Assembly (NCBI GenBank): GCA_021734595.1
Contig: JAIPIO010000052.1
Coordinates: 1 to 16,420, forward strand
DNA length: 16,420 bases
DNA from: Kiritimatiellales bacterium
Lineage (GTDB): Bacteria; Verrucomicrobiota; Kiritimatiellia; Kiritimatiellales; Pontiellaceae
Reading direction: 5' to 3'
Shown here piece after piece: positions 13,976 to 16,420 of this stretch (its first letter is position 1; each line of letters begins with the position of its first letter). The position numbers and the translations under genes are program-made. Below the pieces are notes generated by a model. It was not told the origin of the DNA. It saw only the letters and a program-made list of their open reading frames with translations, and ran no database searches.

Positions 13976-14720
13976 TATTTTTTCTTTCGGCTTTGTCCCA
14001 TTGCTGCTTGACCCATAGCGACTGTTTGGCCAGCCCCATCAGGATTTTTGCATCGGGAACGGTCAGTTTTCCGCGCGTAAAGATGCGGCGCAGCCCCATC
14101 ATCATATGGTCGAGCTTCTGCCCGTGGGTGAATTCGGTTTTGATCATCATTTCGCGCCAAAGGGCGAACATGCGCTCGCGCAGCTCGGAGGAGGCCTCCT
14201 CCGCCTTTTCCTCGGCGGGTTCGAATACGTCGGCGGCCACAAACATCTCGTAGCAGCAAACCATCACGGCCTGCGCCAGGTTCAGGGAGGTATACAGCCC
14301 GCTCGACGGAATCTGGATAATATGCGTGCACAGTGCCAGTTCTTCGTTGAACAATCCCTTATCTTCGCGGCCAAACACCAGTGCAATCTTGCGATCCGCG
14401 GCACTCTCCAGCGCAATGGGTGCAAACTCGCGTGGCGAATAGGCGGTGTCGCGGTAGAATCCGGTGCGCGCCGAGGTGCCCGCCACGACTGTGCAGTCGG
14501 CCACGGCCTCTTCCAATGTCTGGAACTCCTTGCGGGCCTCGAGCTGTGCCTTGGCGTTGCACGTAAGCCTGCGCGCATCCTCCCAGTCAATGGTCGGTCG
14601 GGGATTGACAATCGCCAAATCCGAAATGCCGTTGTTGTTGATGGCGCGGCAGACCGAACCGATATTTCCTCCGAAAATCGGTTCGACCAGCACTACCCTG
14701 ATGTTGTCAAGAATGTTCAT
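13968..14720 (-). CDS. TrmJ-type SPOUT RNA 2'-O-methyltransferase (TrmH family, group 1)
   Basis: TrmJ enzymes 2'-O-methylate residue 32 of tRNAs using S-adenosylmethionine. At 250 aa the length matches. The three SPOUT motifs are clear: VLVEPIFGGNIGSVCRAINN at the N-terminus (asparagine and glycines of motif 1), ALVFGREDKGLFNEEL (motif 2, about residue 112 onward), and IPSSGLYTSLNLAQAV (motif 3, forming the SAM-binding knot). The C-terminal part after about residue 170 is charged and probably the helical RNA-binding extension. The ATG at 14720 overlaps the TGA of the endonuclease IV gene (ATGA), and the 3' end overlaps the exonuclease gene, so all three are one transcription unit. The exact RNA target (tRNA position 32 or another site) is inference from family resemblance. 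Confidence 0.9.
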   Translation of the reverse strand: MNILDNIRVVLVEPIFGGNIGSVCRAINNNGISDLAIVNPRPTIDWEDARRLTCNAKAQLEARKEFQTLEEAVADCTVVAGTSARTGFYRDTAYSPREFAPIALESAADRKIALVFGREDKGLFNEELALCTHIIQIPSSGLYTSLNLAQAVMVCCYEMFVAADVFEPAEEKAEEASSELRERMFALWREMMIKTEFTHGQKLDHMMMGLRRIFTRGKLTVPDAKILMGLAKQSLWVKQQWDKAERKNND

Positions 14721-15559
14721 TTTTCAAAACTTTGCAGCAGTTCGAGTTCCTGTGCCCATATAGAGTCGTCGATGGTTTCGAGGATCATGGGCATATCGTC
14801 AAAGCGGTCGTCGTTCATGATGTATTTGAACACCTCCAGTCCCAGCTCGCCTTGGCCGAGGCTGTGGTGGCGGTCAACCCGGCTTCCCAGCCCCTTCTTG
14901 GAATCGTTCAGATGCATCCCGCGCAAATACTTGAATCCAACGACCTGGTCGAATTCGGCGAAGGTGGCGGCGCAGGCTTCGGCAGTAAGCAGGTCGTAGC
15001 CGGCGGCGAACGAATGGCAGGTATCGAGGCAGACGCCGACGCGCTGCTGGTCGTCCACCTGCCCGATAATGGCGGCGATGTGTTCAAAACGGTGGCCCAT
15101 GTTGGTGCCTTGCCCTGCCGTGTTTTCAATTACAGCCGTCACCATTGAGGTTTTTTCCAGCGCCAGGTTGATGGATTCGGCAATGGTTTTGAGGCAGTCC
15201 TCCTCGGAGTGCTTGTTCAGGTGGCTACCGGGGTGGAAGTTGAGAAGGGAGATGCCCAGCTGTTCGCAACGCTTCATTTCGTCGAAAAACGAATGGCGCG
15301 ATTTTCCCAGTCCTTCGGTTTCCGGGTGGCCGAGATTGATCAGATAGCTGTCGTGCGCCAGTACCTGGTTGAGCGGCAGGTTGTTTTCTGCGCAGTTGCG
15401 CCTGAAGCCCTCGATATTCTCGTCGGTCAGTGGATTGGCGATCCACTGCCGCTGGTTTTTGGTGAACAGGGCAAACGCCGTTGCGCCGATGGCGGCCGCG
15501 TTGAGCGGGGCGTTTTCCACACCGCCCGCTGCGCTCACATGTGCTCCAATCCGTTTCAT
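14717..15559 (-). CDS. nfo: endonuclease IV (apurinic/apyrimidinic endonuclease)
   Basis: Endonuclease IV cuts DNA 5' to abasic sites and removes 3' blocking groups in base excision repair. At 280 aa it is full length. All nine zinc ligands of the trinuclear site sit at the same positions as in the Escherichia coli enzyme: His69, His109, Glu145, Asp179, His182, His216, Asp229, His231 and Glu261. Supporting segments are IGAHVSAAGG at the N-terminus, FHPGSHL, IENTAGQG, VCLDTCHSFAAGYD and HLNDSKKGLGSRVDRHHSLGQG. The ATG at 15559 has GGAG seven bases upstream. It is the first gene of a three-gene unit with the TrmJ-type methyltransferase and the exonuclease. The palindrome array at 15634-15711 is 75 bases and more upstream of its start. 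Confidence 0.97.
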   Translation of the reverse strand: MKRIGAHVSAAGGVENAPLNAAAIGATAFALFTKNQRQWIANPLTDENIEGFRRNCAENNLPLNQVLAHDSYLINLGHPETEGLGKSRHSFFDEMKRCEQLGISLLNFHPGSHLNKHSEEDCLKTIAESINLALEKTSMVTAVIENTAGQGTNMGHRFEHIAAIIGQVDDQQRVGVCLDTCHSFAAGYDLLTAEACAATFAEFDQVVGFKYLRGMHLNDSKKGLGSRVDRHHSLGQGELGLEVFKYIMNDDRFDDMPMILETIDDSIWAQELELLQSFEK

Positions 15560-15633
15560 AAAAAGTCTCCGTTTATGGCAATCGCCACCTTTTAAACCAC
15601 ATCAGAGCCTGCGAGAAAAGCATTCATCCTGCT

Positions 15634-15711
15634 TTCCAATGGTTGGAACGCATGGCCGGACGGATTCCAATGCGTGGAAAAACCCGAATCCCGGATTTTC
15701 AACCATTGGAA
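15634..15711. repeat. three-copy palindrome array upstream of nfo, 31-32 bp period
   Basis: TTCCAATGGTTGGAA (15634-15648), TTCCAATGCGTGGAA (15665-15679) and TTTCAACCATTGGAA (15697-15711) start 31 and 32 bases apart, close to three helical turns. Both later copies are preceded by GGATT, and the spacer before the third contains the inner palindrome ATCC-C-GGAT, as in the array at 1321-1397. Copies differ by one to two bases from TTCCAATNATTGGAA, so they are diverging. The spacers (16-17 bases) are far too short and the repeats too variable for a CRISPR array. The array lies between a possible small ORF and the nfo start, on the side where the nfo promoter should be. Confidence 0.65.
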
Positions 15712-15788
15712 GCCTCATTCAATCCGCCCGATCCGAATCCGGCTGCCGCGGCCAAGACTCCGATAAAAAGAACATTTCTGCGTTTCAT
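15699..15788 (-). CDS. possible 29-aa secreted peptide or 5' remnant of a larger gene
   Basis: The ATG at 15788 overlaps the TGA of the upstream gene in the arrangement ATGA and has AAGGAGGA about nine bases before it, one of the best ribosome binding sites in the window. The product begins MKRRNVLFIGVLAAAAGFG, a basic then hydrophobic stretch like a signal peptide (two arginines, but not a good Tat motif), and stops after 29 residues. The stop codon lies inside the third palindrome copy (15697-15711). If that copy were the regular TTCCAATGGTTGGAA, the TGA would be TGG and the frame would run on to a TAA at 15594-15592. It may be a real small peptide, or the start of a gene whose body was replaced by the repeat array. 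Confidence 0.4.
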   Translation of the reverse strand: MKRRNVLFIGVLAAAAGFGSGGLNEASNG

Positions 15789-16420
15789 GGCTGACGTCCT
15801 CCTTGCTTTTCCATCGGGAGGGGCTCTGCCTTAAAGACAATTTCAATAACGGTTCCTTTTTCAAAATCGCCTTTGATCGATACTGCGCCACTCCGGTTGC
15901 CCTTTATGGGCAGAAGACCTTTGTTCAAGGGCACGAGTATGAAATTATCCCCGACCACTGGTTTGTATTCTGTTCCCGCGATCATTTTAACATTCCCGAC
16001 TCGCTCGTCCAGCAGCTGCACAACCGGTCGGTTGTCCCAGTCGCCCCGATCGGTGGTCGTTATCGTGCACGTATACACTCCGTTGGTTTCGTTTAGGGTC
16101 TGTGACCATAAAAGTTTCCGGGGCTTCATCTGTGCGCGCCACGCCGGGTCGCCATACAGCACAACCACATCCCGGTCGTTCCGCAGTCCGGCGGCAGTCT
16201 TGCCCGTTCCACTTTTGTTAAGCTCGTAAACCAGCGCAAGCTGGTTTGCATAGTGCGCTTCGGCAAGGGAAAACCGTCCAGCCTGCAGTTCCGAGAAATA
16301 ATCCTTCACGCCCCAGCCTCCGTATCCGTAACCGGTCGGAACCGTGTACCCCACCATCTGATACACACCGGCCGACCGCATCAGCGCCAATGCCATGCAG
16401 TCGCGCTGCGGAATGTGGGC
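15785..16420 (-). CDS. unidentified protein, C-terminal part (runs off right edge)
   Basis: The frame is open to the last base of the window, giving 211 C-terminal residues; the start is outside. I do not recognise the family with confidence. The visible part opens AHIPQRDCMALALMRSAGVYQMVGY, continues with a Gly/Tyr-rich TGYGYGGWGVKDYF segment, then LAEAHYANQLALVYEL and RNDRDVVVLYGDPAWRAQM, and ends in about 100 residues rich in alternating beta-type sequence (TCTITTTDRGDW, KGDFEKGTVIEIVFKAE), suggesting a C-terminal beta-sandwich. The opening cysteine and the GDPAW segment vaguely recall the end of gingipain-like (C25, clan CD) peptidase domains from PVC and Bacteroidota proteins, but this is a weak impression. 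It is coupled by ATGA to the small ORF downstream. Confidence 0.7.
   Translation of the reverse strand, partial: AHIPQRDCMALALMRSAGVYQMVGYTVPTGYGYGGWGVKDYFSELQAGRFSLAEAHYANQLALVYELNKSGTGKTAAGLRNDRDVVVLYGDPAWRAQMKPRKLLWSQTLNETNGVYTCTITTTDRGDWDNRPVVQLLDERVGNVKMIAGTEYKPVVGDNFILVPLNKGLLPIKGNRSGAVSIKGDFEKGTVIEIVFKAEPLPMEKQGGRQP

Noticed and set aside
15634..15711. CRISPR array
   Set aside because: The repeats are only 15 bp, variable and palindromic, the spacers are 16-17 bp with similar content, and no cas-like gene is present.

Overview
The window reads as one stretch of a moderately GC-rich bacterial chromosome (roughly 55-60% G+C by eye), made of ordinary housekeeping genes around a four-gene polysaccharide-degradation locus. 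Secreted heparinase-type lyases, very large GH2 enzymes with extra domains, GH18 and acyl-esterase-like hydrolases, together with frequent copies of the palindrome TTCCAATNATTGGAA, suggest the PVC superphylum, possibly Kiritimatiellota (Pontiella-like). That placement is inference; no rRNA or other marker is present to test it.

Layout. (1) 1-1319, plus strand: the 3' part of purD, then purE one base later, two steps of purine synthesis. (2) 1386-9758, minus strand, transcribed right to left: a 1553-aa multidomain GH2 enzyme, a GH18-family enzyme, a heparinase II/III-family protein and an alpha/beta hydrolase. All four start with signal-peptide-like segments, so they look like one secreted or periplasmic glycan-degrading set acting on a polymer with uronate and N-acetylhexosamine, possibly acylated. 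(3) 9759-10126: non-coding, with a perfect copy of the palindrome and three helically phased TTGCAAC-like half-sites upstream of the GH2 gene. (4) 10127-12212, minus: an RNA m5U methyltransferase, an 81-aa membrane protein (ATGA overlap) and a DUF1294 membrane protein. (5) 12327-13332, plus: a small nitroreductase, an intergenic imperfect inverted repeat, then thioredoxin with a recognisable promoter, a strong ribosome binding site and a terminator shared with the convergent gene. (6) 13385-15559, minus: endonuclease IV, a TrmJ-type SPOUT methyltransferase and an RNase D-like exonuclease, joined by overlapping start and stop codons. (7) 15634-15711: three degenerate copies of the palindrome, spaced 31-32 bp. 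(8) 15699-16420, minus: a possible 29-codon secreted peptide or gene remnant coupled by ATGA to an unidentified gene that runs off the right end.

The signal I find most worth following is the palindrome family. Seven sites with at most one mismatch lie in 16.4 kb, where about 0.003 would be expected in random sequence. In two intergenic places degenerate copies recur every 31-32 bp with a shared GGATT flank, one copy lies upstream of the glycan operon, and four lie inside genes. I know of no described system that explains it.
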